Counted from the stretch's first letter, positions 45,033-54,243 are shown. The stretch: 64,000 nucleotides of DNA from Gimesia fumaroli (GCF_007754425.1 NZ_CP037452.1:372001-436000), one strand, 5' to 3'. Translations and numbers: made by a program. The notes: a model not told the origin generated them from the sequence alone.

Positions 45033-45440
45033 ATGAAATTAATACGGAACCTGAAAAACGGGATCATTTTCTATTTGCTTGCTCAGGGGGTCGGAGGCAT
45101 TCTCTGGTGGTATCTGCTGATTCAAATGCCTGAGAGCCGCGCGTTCTTCCTGTCAGATACCCTTTCAGAGCGGGTATTAATTTCATTCTGGCTACCTGAT
45201 TTCTCGATTTTCATTGTGGGATCACTGGTCGCCGCTTATGGATTCAGTAGAACACGAGTCTGGTCTCTGCCGGTGATTTATTTTTTAACGGGTGGAATTA
45301 GTTATGCCAGTTTATACTGTGTTGCCCTCAGTCTTTCGACGCATGGCGGCTGGCCTGGTACGCTGATCATGTTGTGCTGTATGAGTGCGATGTTGCGAAT
45401 CAGCTTTGTATTGACCAGTGGTCAGCACATTGATGTTTGA
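45033..45440 (+). CDS. Hypothetical four-helix membrane protein (135 aa)
   Basis: A 135-residue protein with four hydrophobic segments (YLLAQGVGGILWWYLLIQ; FSIFIVGSLVAAYGF; LPVIYFLTGGISYASLYCVAL; GTLIMLCCMSAMLRISFVLT). No family is recognised. It lies 14 bp upstream of an isoprenylcysteine-methyltransferase-like gene on the same strand, which suggests a two-gene operon and perhaps a lipid-linked role. Divergent from the CE15-like esterase gene. Function unknown; the membrane prediction is solid. Confidence 0.75.
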   Translation: MKLIRNLKNGIIFYLLAQGVGGILWWYLLIQMPESRAFFLSDTLSERVLISFWLPDFSIFIVGSLVAAYGFSRTRVWSLPVIYFLTGGISYASLYCVALSLSTHGGWPGTLIMLCCMSAMLRISFVLTSGQHIDV

Positions 45441-45454
45441 GGAAATCGGCCCCA

Positions 45455-46024
45455 ATGAAAATGTTGTTTATTCCGGCTGCACAAGAGTCTCCCCTCTGGT
45501 GGATTCTGCTCAAGATTTTTTTGCAGACAGTCTTCTTCTGGAGTCTGTTTCTGTTGGTCATCCCCGCTGGTCTAATGTGGCTGGAATCAGTGCTCGGCTG
45601 GAATCCATTTCATTTCTCCGGACAACGGATGTGGGGCGCACTGTTTTTTGTTCTGGGGGGGAGTCTGGGTTTGACCAGCGGTGCGCTGATGGGAATTTAT
45701 GGCCGGGGGACTCCTCTTCCCTTCGATACGGCACGCCATCTGGTGATTGTCGGCCCCTATCGGTATGTGCGGAACCCGATGGCCCTCGCGGGTCTGACAC
45801 AAGGTGCTGCAGTTGCTTTGTTTTGTGGTTCCTGGTTAACACTGTGTTACATCATTGTTGGCTTTTTTCTCTGGAATTATTGTTTGCGCCCCATTGAAGA
45901 ACAGGACCTCCAGCAGCGGTTTGGTGGAGATTATGAAGCCTATTGTTATGCCGTTTGGTGCTGGATTCCCTGCTGGAGAGGATATTCGCCGACTACCCGA
46001 GAAATGCAGAGAAACGACAAATAA
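45455..46024 (+). CDS. Isoprenylcysteine methyltransferase-like (ICMT/PEMT-type) membrane protein
   Basis: A 189-residue membrane protein with four or five hydrophobic segments. The C-terminal half has the family pattern: HLVIVGPYRYVRNPMALAGL, then LRPIEEQDLQQRFGGDYEAYCYAV, with the conserved RxPxA, EE and YxxY residues of the ICMT/phospholipid-methyltransferase superfamily that binds S-adenosylmethionine. Bacterial members are often of unknown substrate (small lipids or heavy-metal-linked). The start at 45455 has a GAGGAAA ribosome-binding site about nine bases upstream; a TTG at 45437 is unlikely. Cotranscribed with the small membrane protein gene just upstream. Confidence 0.85.
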   Translation: MKMLFIPAAQESPLWWILLKIFLQTVFFWSLFLLVIPAGLMWLESVLGWNPFHFSGQRMWGALFFVLGGSLGLTSGALMGIYGRGTPLPFDTARHLVIVGPYRYVRNPMALAGLTQGAAVALFCGSWLTLCYIIVGFFLWNYCLRPIEEQDLQQRFGGDYEAYCYAVWCWIPCWRGYSPTTREMQRNDK

Positions 46025-46123
46025 GCTCCTGTATCTCGTAATTCAGGTATATAATGGCTAATATGCAATGATTGAAACCGTTTATTCACTCAATGGCACT
46101 GTGGGGTGCCCGGATCTAACATA

Positions 46124-46567
46124 ATGAAAAATCTGTCCCAGGCAGAAGAAATTGATGAAATACGCACGCTAGTGCGCAATAGTGGTTTGCGAAGCACTGC
46201 AGCTCGGATTACCGTGATTCAATTTTTGCGCAAGGCGACTTCACCTCTCACTCATGCTGAGATCGCAGAAGATCTGACTCCGATGGGGTTTGATAAGGCA
46301 ACCGTGTATCGCAATCTAATCGATCTTGCTGAAGCGGGACTTGTCAAGCGGACCGAACTGGGAGACCATGCGTGGCGGTTTGAGCTGCGCAATCCGGATG
46401 AACCGGAAGATGCAGAGCACCCTCATTTTGTCTGCACCGAATGCGGCAGTGTTTCCTGCCTGCACGACGTTGAGTTCAAGACGCCCAAAAATAAGCAATG
46501 GGCTCAAGTCGGCACAGTCACGGAAATACTGTTGAAGGGCATTTGCAGCGAGTGCGAGGAAAATTGA
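46124..46567 (+). CDS. Fur-family regulator (Fur/Zur-like)
   Basis: A 147-residue metalloregulator. The winged-helix region is LTHAEIAEDL, then FDKATVYRNLIDLAEAGLVKR; the metal region has HPHFVCTECGSVSCL and a second CxxC at the C-terminus (CSECEE), so both structural Zn Cys pairs are present. Fur-family proteins repress metal uptake genes when bound to Fe(II) or Zn(II). The gene is convergent with a ZIP transporter gene only 15 bp away, which makes a zinc (Zur) role plausible but unproven. The ATG at 46124 gives a standard N-terminus; a GTG at 46106 is possible. Confidence 0.93.
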   Translation: MKNLSQAEEIDEIRTLVRNSGLRSTAARITVIQFLRKATSPLTHAEIAEDLTPMGFDKATVYRNLIDLAEAGLVKRTELGDHAWRFELRNPDEPEDAEHPHFVCTECGSVSCLHDVEFKTPKNKQWAQVGTVTEILLKGICSECEEN

Positions 46568-46582
46568 GCGGCACTCTTTAAT

Positions 46583-47698
46583 CTAGTGCTCATGTTTGTG
46601 GTCGTGGTCATGCGAATCTTCGGATTGGCCGCCATGATCATGCACGTGTCCAGGCTCAATAAATCCGATGCCATAAGCCAATGCGATTCCCAGCAATAAC
46701 ACAAACGAGAGTCGGAACCGATTGTGGGAATGAAATTCCATTTCTGGCAGCAAATCTCCCAGTGAGATACAGATAAAAACGCCAGCGGAAAAGGCGAGGG
46801 CACATCCAATGATGATATGCTGAATACCGGAAAACTGCTGAACGCCCAGGAAAAACAGGAGCGCACCCAGAGGACACATCAAAGCGAAACCGATATTGAC
46901 CGCATTTCGCCAGCCTGCAGACCAGCCCCCGGCGGCCATCAGAGAGGTGATGGAAACCGCGTCTAACGGTTTGTGCAGAGTAATCGCCAGAAATGTTCCC
47001 AACCCGAAAAGAGACAGAAAGACTTCATGATGTTGTTCGGCGATGATGCTGGCACCCAGTGCCAGCCCGTCAATCAGCGTGTGCAGTGCCAGACCGAGTG
47101 CAATCCCGATCCAACTCAATTGGTGTGAATGGTTATGGGAGTGTACCGGGGCGTGCGCGTGATGATGATCACAGTCATGATCATGGTCGTGTTTGTGGTC
47201 TTCTTCCTCATCAAGTTTCACGGTTCCATGTTGGTGAAAGTGGAACGTTCGCAGTAAGAAGAAGAGTGTCACGATTCCCACCATCATCCACCAGACAGCG
47301 CGATCTACGGACCCCATTTCCGCGACTGCGTGCGGCAGCAGATGGAACACGCCAATTCCCAGCATGAGGCCACCTACGAAACTGATTAACGTTTCCATGC
47401 GCGTGTGTGTTAATCGGATCAGTGAAGGAAGCCAGCCCCCTAACAGTGATGAAAAGACGATCACACTGCAATAGATTCCCAGCAGAGTATACGCCCACGT
47501 TTTGCCGGTTTTCTGTGGGGATATTTCTGTGGGTTCCTCTGGTGTGTTTTCCGATTCTGGATGCGGATGAGTGTGTTCGGCGGCCATGGTGGCGCGCGAA
47601 ATGAAAAAACCGGGTGCGACCAGGAACAGAACCAGGGGGATCATCAGCAGGAACAGCGTTAATTTAACGTCATTCTTAAAAGGAGAAAGAGGTTTCAT
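46583..47698 (-). CDS. ZIP family metal transporter with His-rich loops
   Basis: A 371-residue ZIP transporter. Eight membrane segments are visible; the signature is HTLIDGLALGASI with conserved His, and LAITLHKPLDAVSIT in the next segment. Three histidine clusters lie in loops: near residue 40 (HTHPHPESE), a long one near 180 (HKHDHDHDCDHHHAH, then HSHNHSHQ) and the C-terminus (HDHDHKHEH), which are typical Zn-buffering loops. Expected function is Zn(II) (or Fe/Mn) uptake into the cytoplasm. It ends 15 bp from the Fur-family gene, converging with it. Confidence 0.95.
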   Translation of the reverse strand: MKPLSPFKNDVKLTLFLLMIPLVLFLVAPGFFISRATMAAEHTHPHPESENTPEEPTEISPQKTGKTWAYTLLGIYCSVIVFSSLLGGWLPSLIRLTHTRMETLISFVGGLMLGIGVFHLLPHAVAEMGSVDRAVWWMMVGIVTLFFLLRTFHFHQHGTVKLDEEEDHKHDHDHDCDHHHAHAPVHSHNHSHQLSWIGIALGLALHTLIDGLALGASIIAEQHHEVFLSLFGLGTFLAITLHKPLDAVSITSLMAAGGWSAGWRNAVNIGFALMCPLGALLFFLGVQQFSGIQHIIIGCALAFSAGVFICISLGDLLPEMEFHSHNRFRLSFVLLLGIALAYGIGFIEPGHVHDHGGQSEDSHDHDHKHEH

Positions 47699-48219
47699 TG
47701 AGTTTAAACTGCCAGCTGAGATCTAAGTTGAAGACGTGAGATAGCCGAAAGGGTTTACCATCGGCATTCATGTATTGTAATAGCAAACTAATTGCGATTG
47801 AATTTAACTTTTATAAGAGATCAAGGCAAGAGCCTGTTTGGACCTTCTCAGCTAAGTTTTCGAACTTCTGCTCAAATGTGAGTTGAGTCAAAGTAAAACC
47901 CTTGAAATACAGTTATTTACCTCATTGACCGACAAGTTTTGATTGCCTGCCGGGCAGACGGGCATCACTCAAAAGTAGTGATAAGTTCAGATGAGTGCGA
48001 GCTTTACTGCGTTAAAATGTTCCGATTAGGGGCTCTGTCGGGTGTGTAGCTAATGGGAGACGGAATGCAGAGCTTCTTCATCATTTCTTAATATATGCTT
48101 AAAAAAAGAATCACCGATAAGCGACTATAGGAATCGGACTATCTAGTGTATTCGCACGATGAATAGTGAAATTAGCACAACCTTGCCCGAAATGGATTCC
48201 GGGCGATGATACATCAGGG
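47699..48219. other. Divergent regulatory region between the ZIP and porin genes
   Basis: A 520-bp gene-free interval separating the ZIP transporter (minus) and the porin (plus), so promoters for both must lie here. An AT-rich patch with direct ATTGTAAT/ATTGCGAT half-sites occurs near 47775-47805 close to the ZIP start and could be a metalloregulator site, but I cannot match it to a consensus. No RNA or terminator recognised. Confidence 0.4.
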
Positions 48220-49812
48220 ATGAAGATGCGCACATTCATGAAACTGACGGGGATTTTAGTCCTCGCGGGGGCAATTGTACCCTCTCCAAGTGTCTTTGCA
48301 GAAGATACGAAAATCAATTCTGATCAACTGGAACGCCTGCTGGAGCGATTAGAAACCGCCGAAAAGCGAATCCAGGAATTAGAACATCAGAAACAGGATG
48401 AAAAACTGCAAACTCCGCCTCCGGCACCCGCTCTTCCGCCTCAGCTGAAAAAAGTGGGTGGTGGTCTCGATGATTCGGAAGAATTGCTGATCAACAGTTT
48501 CCGAAATGATGCCGGAGACCCGGCATTAGAAAGCCGTCTATCCAGTCTCGAAGAAGACTGGAAAAAGTTCAGCGAATCCGAGCAGGCAAAGAAAGCTAAA
48601 GACGCCTCCAAAGCAACAACATTGAAAGTCTTTGGTCGAATTCACCTGGATAGCTGGAATTTTTCTGACAGTACTCCCGGTATTGCCGCCTTCAATAACC
48701 CTGGTGACCCGATGGATCCGGAGAACCGGTTTGAGTTCCGCCGTCTGCGTATTGGTGTTTCCGGTGACATCAAAGATAACATGCTCTACAAGTTTGAGTA
48801 TGACTTTGGTAATCCCGGAAATCCTGCCTTCAAAGATGTTTATATGGGATGGAAAGATCTGCCCGTCTTTCAGACACTCTTAGTTGGTAATCAGAAACGG
48901 CCTCTGGGTATGGATCACCTTAACAGTAGTCGATACAACACATTCCTGGAACGTCCTCTGGTGATTGAAGCGTTCAATGAAGATGCCCGGCGTCTGGGGA
49001 TCTGTGCTTATGGTGTTTCGGAAGATGAAACCTGGAACTGGCGCTACGGTATCTTTAACTTGGAAAACATTGCCGGTGATGGCCAATACGTGGGTGATGC
49101 AGGGCAGATGAGTGTCAACGGTCGTCTGGCAGGAACTCCCTGGTACGATGAAACATCCGGTGGTCGCGGTTACCTGCACCTGGGTATTGCCGACATGTGG
49201 GCAAATCCTGATGGTGATGCCACCGGTTCCGGAACGGATAACAATGAAGCCCGTTTCCGGACACGCCCCGAAGCACGTACGGGAAGTACTCGCTGGTTGG
49301 ATACTGGTCGGATCGCTGGTGCAACCTGGTTTAATACACTTGGATTTGAAGCCATGTTAAACGTGGGTTCCTTCTCAGTTGTCAGTGAATATCAGGTTAC
49401 GAATGTTGGTCGCGGCAGTTCTGGTTCCGACCTGACATTTGAAGGTGCTTATGTGCAGGCGGCTTACTTCCTGACTGGCGAATACCAGCCTATCGACCGG
49501 AAATCGGGAACGATTGCTCGTGTTAAACCTCTGGAAAACTTCTTCCTTGTCAATACTTGTGATGGAGATACGGCCAGTGGTTGGGGTGCCTGGCAGGTGG
49601 CTGCACGTTACTCATACCTTGACTTAAGTAACGGCAATGTGACTGGCGGTGACGAACGCAACTGGACGCTGGGATTGGTCTGGTGGTGGAACTCTCACGC
49701 TCGTATGCAGTTTAACTATATCCATGCGGAAATTGATGATCGTGGTCCGATCGATGGCTATACCGGCGGTAAGTCAGACATCTTTGGTACACGATTCATG
49801 GTCGACTTCTAA
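48220..49812 (+). CDS. OprP/OprO-type porin
   Basis: A 530-residue outer-membrane protein: signal peptide to about residue 23 (PSVFA), a short coiled-coil region (residues 25-60, QLERLLERLETAEKRIQELE), a Pro-rich linker and a beta-barrel with a terminal Phe (MVDF). Segments LDSWNFSDSTPG, FEFRRLRIGVSGDIKD and YKFEYDFGNPGNPAFKDVYMG are typical of the phosphate-selective porin O/P family. It should take up phosphate or other anions; anion choice is not readable here. The coiled coil may trimerise or anchor to peptidoglycan. Divergent from the ZIP gene; followed by a Cys-rich protein gene. Confidence 0.92.
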   Translation: MKMRTFMKLTGILVLAGAIVPSPSVFAEDTKINSDQLERLLERLETAEKRIQELEHQKQDEKLQTPPPAPALPPQLKKVGGGLDDSEELLINSFRNDAGDPALESRLSSLEEDWKKFSESEQAKKAKDASKATTLKVFGRIHLDSWNFSDSTPGIAAFNNPGDPMDPENRFEFRRLRIGVSGDIKDNMLYKFEYDFGNPGNPAFKDVYMGWKDLPVFQTLLVGNQKRPLGMDHLNSSRYNTFLERPLVIEAFNEDARRLGICAYGVSEDETWNWRYGIFNLENIAGDGQYVGDAGQMSVNGRLAGTPWYDETSGGRGYLHLGIADMWANPDGDATGSGTDNNEARFRTRPEARTGSTRWLDTGRIAGATWFNTLGFEAMLNVGSFSVVSEYQVTNVGRGSSGSDLTFEGAYVQAAYFLTGEYQPIDRKSGTIARVKPLENFFLVNTCDGDTASGWGAWQVAARYSYLDLSNGNVTGGDERNWTLGLVWWWNSHARMQFNYIHAEIDDRGPIDGYTGGKSDIFGTRFMVDF

Positions 49813-49876
49813 CAGCAGGTCGAATCAAAATTCACAGTGTGAACGATCAAATATAATCTTTCAGGAAGAGAGTCAT

Positions 49877-50332
49877 ATGAAATATCTTGGAATTGTCTTA
49901 CTGGCAGTCTCAGCCATGACCGTGGGGGGAAATCAGAATTATGCCAATCCTGGCGCTCCCTGTTCTAACAATGTGAACGTTGCATGTGGAAACAGCAACT
50001 ACTGTTCACAGGGCTGTAAATCCTGTCGACTGTATGTCGAAACATTAAAAGTCAAAAAGCATTGCTATAATATTGAGTGCAAAGAGATCTGCATTCCTCC
50101 TGTGCGTTTCCCCTGGCAAAAATGCTGTGAACTGAAATGTGGGAAAATTAAAACCGTGCGTGTCTTGAAAAAACACGATTATACGTGTGATAAGTGTGGT
50201 TATAAGTGGGTTGTCGAGTGCAATTGCGGCGCTTGTACATCGGGGAATTGCGTAACAGCTCCTCAGCCACCAGTACACTCGGCAAACGCCCAACCTCCTT
50301 TGGCTCCTGCAACATCAATCAGAAAAAGGTAA
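49877..50332 (+). CDS. Secreted cysteine-rich protein (151 aa, 17 Cys)
   Basis: A 151-residue exported protein with a signal peptide of about 20 residues (MKYLGIVLLAVSAMTVGG). The mature part contains 17 cysteines, many in CxxC or CxC pairs (GCKSC, ECKEIC, KCCELKC, TCDKC, ECNCGAC), and a Pro-rich tail. Such a density suggests a disulfide-bonded cell-wall protein or a metal-binding protein; the CDKCGYKW segment resembles a zinc ribbon. A strong ribosome-binding site (AGGAAGAG) precedes the ATG. It follows the porin gene by 64 bp and ends before a terminator. I do not recognise a named family; similar short Cys-rich proteins occur in planctomycetes. Confidence 0.8.
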   Translation: MKYLGIVLLAVSAMTVGGNQNYANPGAPCSNNVNVACGNSNYCSQGCKSCRLYVETLKVKKHCYNIECKEICIPPVRFPWQKCCELKCGKIKTVRVLKKHDYTCDKCGYKWVVECNCGACTSGNCVTAPQPPVHSANAQPPLAPATSIRKR

Positions 50333-50390
50333 ACCAACTGACTTCTGACGCAGAACCGCTGTTGTGATTTTACCTCTGATGAATTTCCAT

Positions 50391-50424
50391 AAACACCTCC
50401 TTTACTTTGTTAGAGGGGGTGTTT
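50391..50424 (+). terminator. Rho-independent terminator after the Cys-rich gene
   Basis: A stem of AACACCTCC with GGGGGTGTT (one U-G pair) around an 11-12 base loop, followed by a run of T, about 60 bp past the stop codon. Confidence 0.85.
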
Positions 50425-50564
50425 TTTGTTTATGTTGATATGATAAATCTTGCGGCGAAAGAAATTGTCCGAAGATAAGCATTGGCGCTTTTATTACTCG
50501 ATGTATCTGGCATAATTGATGGGCTCTGATGGTTCTTTTCCTTTCCCATTGATTGTGTGATCTC

Positions 50565-52031
50565 ATGATTTGTATCTCCGTGACTCCCGAGTCTCGAAAT
50601 TTTGCCAAAGTTGATATTCTAAACGCGGCCGCTCAATCGGACCTGGTAGAGCTCTGTCTGGATCGATTAATCAAAACGCCAGATATCGGAGATTTGATTT
50701 CCGGCTTTGAGATACCAATCCTGGTATCCTGCCGCCGCCCGGAAGAAGGGGGCCAGTTTAAAGGAACAGACTCCGAGCGAATTCAGTTATTGAAGCAGGC
50801 GATTATTGCAGAGCCAGCGTACATCGAACTTGATCTGGAAACCGCCCAACAAGTGCCGCGATTTGGCAAAACCAAACGCGTTATCAGTTATACGAGTCTC
50901 AAGAAACCACTCTCGCAGGTGAATGAGATTTTTGATGAAATGGCCGAAGCCAAAGCGGACATCATCAAGTTCACCTGGCCAACTCCCACCCTGCAAACTG
51001 CCTGGCCTCTCCTGGCGGCGATCAGTCAGAAACGCGAGATCCCCGTCGTCGGCCTGGGATTGGGAGCAGCCGGTATTACGTTTTCTCTGCTCGGCATCAA
51101 ATATGGTTCTCCCTGGATTTACGCCGCACTGGAAAAGGGGATGGAGGCGTTTGAAGGACAGCCCACGCTGGCGGAATTGGATGAAGTGTATCACCACCGA
51201 AGCATCTCTGCCAAAACGCGTTTTGTTGGAGTCGCCGGACTGGGTGTTGCCGAACGACGCACGATTGAGATCTTCAATAATGCTTCAGAACAATTAGGTC
51301 TGGACTACACCTGCTTACCGCTGGTCATCAACGACTTCAAACAGGTGCATAAAATGTTGGGGATTTTGAAAATTCGTTCGTTGGTAGTCTGTCCACGAAT
51401 GGGAGAATTTATTTTACCGTTGGCCGAGCATCTGGAAGAGTCATCAGAACAGACCGGTTATGGTGATTTGCAGCTAAATCAACCGGATGGATGGCATGCG
51501 TACGATACGCTGCGGCGGAGCGCGTTTAAAAGCCTGGAAGCAACCTTCGAAGGAAAAATAACGAGTACGGAGAATGTTTTCCAACGCAAAAATATTCTGG
51601 TCCTCGGTCAAAGTGGTTTGACGAAAGCCATTGTATACAGTCTGGCACAACAGGGAGCCGTCGTCAGTGTGACTTCAGATAATGACCGGGCCGCACAGGG
51701 AATCGCGCGTACGTTTGATATTCGTTACGTTCCCTTTGCCAATTTGTATGACACATTGAGCGATGTGGTGATCCAGACAGACCCCGATCTCAAACTGGGC
51801 CACGGTAAGAGCGAATTCAACCCGGCCTATCTTCGCGAGAATATGACGGTGATGGATCTCAGTCAGCTACCTGAAGAAACCGATCTGATCCGGGAAGCAA
51901 AGGATCGCGGATGCGAAGTTGTGAGTGTTGACGAAATTTATCGTAAACAGCTGAATCAGATCTTCAAAGCGATTGCCGGGCAGGAAATTCCGGAAGCCGT
52001 CTTTTCAAACCGTAGTGAATACACACGCTGA
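50565..52031 (+). CDS. AroD-AroE-like fusion with degenerate catalytic residues
   Basis: A 488-residue fusion of a type I 3-dehydroquinate dehydratase domain (residues 1-210) and a shikimate dehydrogenase-like domain (217-488). In the first, the Schiff-base Lys is at K135 (ADIIKFTWP) and R58 in CRRPEEGG is kept, but the catalytic His (ISYHDF in normal enzymes) is Thr110 (ISYTSL). In the second, the NPxxHSxSP motif is GLGVAERRT, the VTxPxK motif that carries the catalytic Lys is VVCPRMGE (274-281), and GYNTD is GWHAYD; the Rossmann loop is VLGQSGLTKA. It looks like a diverged paralogue that may not run the shikimate steps. The ATG at 50565 is preferred over a TTG at 50553. Confidence 0.85.
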   Translation: MICISVTPESRNFAKVDILNAAAQSDLVELCLDRLIKTPDIGDLISGFEIPILVSCRRPEEGGQFKGTDSERIQLLKQAIIAEPAYIELDLETAQQVPRFGKTKRVISYTSLKKPLSQVNEIFDEMAEAKADIIKFTWPTPTLQTAWPLLAAISQKREIPVVGLGLGAAGITFSLLGIKYGSPWIYAALEKGMEAFEGQPTLAELDEVYHHRSISAKTRFVGVAGLGVAERRTIEIFNNASEQLGLDYTCLPLVINDFKQVHKMLGILKIRSLVVCPRMGEFILPLAEHLEESSEQTGYGDLQLNQPDGWHAYDTLRRSAFKSLEATFEGKITSTENVFQRKNILVLGQSGLTKAIVYSLAQQGAVVSVTSDNDRAAQGIARTFDIRYVPFANLYDTLSDVVIQTDPDLKLGHGKSEFNPAYLRENMTVMDLSQLPEETDLIREAKDRGCEVVSVDEIYRKQLNQIFKAIAGQEIPEAVFSNRSEYTR

Positions 52032-52053
52032 AGTACAAAGCGTCAGGCATGTG

Positions 52054-54243
52054 TCAATCACGCAATTGCTTGCTCTGCAGCAGTCGTAGACCGTTAAAAA
52101 TCACCAGCAACGAGGCTCCCATGTCGGCTGCAATCGCTGCCCACAAAGATGCATGGTTCAATACCATCAGAACCATAAATAAGACCTTGATACTTAAGGC
52201 AAAGATGATATTCTGACGAATGATCTTCAGGGTACGATGCGAGTGCCTGATCAACCACGGGATTTTCATCAAATCGTCGGTCATTAATGCGATATCAGCC
52301 GATTCAATGGCGACATCACTGCCGGCGGCTCCCATCGCAATCCCCAGACTGGAGCGACTCATCGCCGGTGCGTCATTCACACCGTCACCGACCATCGCAA
52401 CAAACTCGTATTCTTCCACCAGTGATTCGATGACAGATACTTTATCCTCCGGCAATAATTCAGAATGAACCCGATCCATGCCGACTTCTTCTGCCACGGC
52501 CTGTGCGGTGCCCGCATTATCGCCGGTCAGCATCACCAGCTGTTCAACGCCTGCTGCGTGCAATTCCCGAATCACTTCTTCCGATGTTTCACGCACGCGA
52601 TCTGCCAGTGCGATAAATCCGCAGACATGCGTTTCATTGCCGATTACGACTACGGTTTGCCCTGCGTTAGAGAGTGCTTCCAGTTGTTCATGGACTTCGG
52701 GCGTTTCTTCTTTACGCTCTTCCAGATAACGGTGCGAGCCCAGCCAGAATTCCCTTCCCTTGATCAGCGCTGTGGCACCTTTCCCTTGAATGATCTGATA
52801 GGAGTCTGCTGGTTCAAAAGCTATCTGACGTTCCTCCGCCGCGTCAAGAATGGCGACCGCCAGGGGATGATTGCTGTGTGCTTCCAGAGCAGCCGCCCGT
52901 TCCAGAAGCTCTGATTCCGTGTGGCCATTCAAAGGAACAAGTTTTGTGACAACAGGTTTCCCACGCGTAAGTGTGCCTGTTTTATCTAACGCCAGTGCTT
53001 TCAATTTGGAAGGGGTCTCGACAAAGACACCCCCTTTAATCAGTACCCCATTCCGGGCAGCAGATGCTAAAGCGGCCACAATGCTGACCGGCGTTGATAT
53101 GACCAGAGCACACGGGCAGGCGATGACGAGTAGCACCAGTGCGCGATACAGTGAATCATGCCACGAGATCTGTAACAGGGTGGGCAGTGTCAACAGCATC
53201 AGTAACGCCACGGCCATCACGATGGGTGTATAAATTTTGGCGAATTTTTCGACCCACAATTCGGAGGGAGCACGGCGGGTTTGTGCTTCACCAACCATGC
53301 GAATGATTTGTGCCAGGATTGTATTTTCGGCTAACTTGCTACAGTTTGCTTCCAGGAGTCCATCACCGTTGATTGTACCGGCGAAGATTTCATCGTCTTC
53401 CTGTTTGACCACTGGGATCGATTCTCCGGTAATCGGTGCCTGATTTACTTCGCTTTGGCCTTTGATGATTCGGCCATCCAGTGGAATCTTTTCGCCGGGG
53501 CGAATAATAAAAGTGGCACCCATTGTGACTTCCTCAGGAGCGACCACGGTTTCGTTCCCGCTTTCATCACGTACGCGAGCAATCGGAGGTGTCAGATCCA
53601 TCAGTGCGGCGACAGCCTTGCGGGCGCGGCCGACACTCCACGCTTCCAGTAGTTGAGAGAAGGCGAATAGAAACGCGACGGCAGCTGCTTCGAACCACTC
53701 ATCAATACAGAGTGCACCGATGACGGCGATGCACATCAGCAGGTTCATATCGGGACGCAAACGCTTGAAGGCATACCAGGCTTTGGGAAGTACAAACCAG
53801 ATGCCCGTGATGATGGCAATCAGATACTGTATCCGCACTGGAATCGGCATGAAACCGTTCGTTGCTTCTTCAGCACCGAGAGCTGCACCAATGCTGCCTG
53901 TTAAGTAGACATGAGTCAAAAAAGCGGTCCCCATCATGATACCACTCAGGCTGGTGAGCAGAGTTCTCCCCTGTCGAGACCAGAATGAGGCTGTTGTATC
54001 CTGCTTTTTCTTCTCATCCCAGATTTCTGCGCGCATGCCTGTCTGGCTGACGGCTTCCATGATCGCAGTGGCTGAGATATTTTCAGCTTGGGGATTGACG
54101 GTCATTCGTCTGTTCAGAACGTCAAAGAACAAATGCTCCTCGCCGCCAACCAGCGGGGAAAGCTCCCGTTTCAAGATTGAGACTTCTTCAACACAATCCA
54201 TATCCTGAATCTTGAAGATCAGTTCGGTCGGTTTCTGTTCCAT
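52054..54243 (-). CDS. Zn/Cd-type heavy-metal P1B-ATPase
   Basis: A 729-residue P1B-type ATPase. Hallmarks: CPC in the transport helix (ACPCALVIST), the phosphorylation motif DKTGT, GDGVNDAPA and the SEVNQAPITGESIPV actuator loop. The order with eight membrane segments fits the ZntA/CadA group, exporting Zn(II), Cd(II) or Pb(II). The N-terminal metal-binding domain reads DMDCVEEVS (14-22), so the second Cys of the common GMDCxxC motif is replaced by Glu, a variant known in Zn/Cd pumps. Convergent with the AroDE-like gene. Together with the ZIP importer and Fur-family regulator it forms the zinc theme of the window. Confidence 0.95.
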   Translation of the reverse strand: MEQKPTELIFKIQDMDCVEEVSILKRELSPLVGGEEHLFFDVLNRRMTVNPQAENISATAIMEAVSQTGMRAEIWDEKKKQDTTASFWSRQGRTLLTSLSGIMMGTAFLTHVYLTGSIGAALGAEEATNGFMPIPVRIQYLIAIITGIWFVLPKAWYAFKRLRPDMNLLMCIAVIGALCIDEWFEAAAVAFLFAFSQLLEAWSVGRARKAVAALMDLTPPIARVRDESGNETVVAPEEVTMGATFIIRPGEKIPLDGRIIKGQSEVNQAPITGESIPVVKQEDDEIFAGTINGDGLLEANCSKLAENTILAQIIRMVGEAQTRRAPSELWVEKFAKIYTPIVMAVALLMLLTLPTLLQISWHDSLYRALVLLVIACPCALVISTPVSIVAALASAARNGVLIKGGVFVETPSKLKALALDKTGTLTRGKPVVTKLVPLNGHTESELLERAAALEAHSNHPLAVAILDAAEERQIAFEPADSYQIIQGKGATALIKGREFWLGSHRYLEERKEETPEVHEQLEALSNAGQTVVVIGNETHVCGFIALADRVRETSEEVIRELHAAGVEQLVMLTGDNAGTAQAVAEEVGMDRVHSELLPEDKVSVIESLVEEYEFVAMVGDGVNDAPAMSRSSLGIAMGAAGSDVAIESADIALMTDDLMKIPWLIRHSHRTLKIIRQNIIFALSIKVLFMVLMVLNHASLWAAIAADMGASLLVIFNGLRLLQSKQLRD

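Noticed and set aside
49649..49876. N-terminal extension of the Cys-rich protein
   Set aside because: It overlaps the porin gene in another frame; the ATG at 49877 follows a strong ribosome-binding site and starts a signal peptide.
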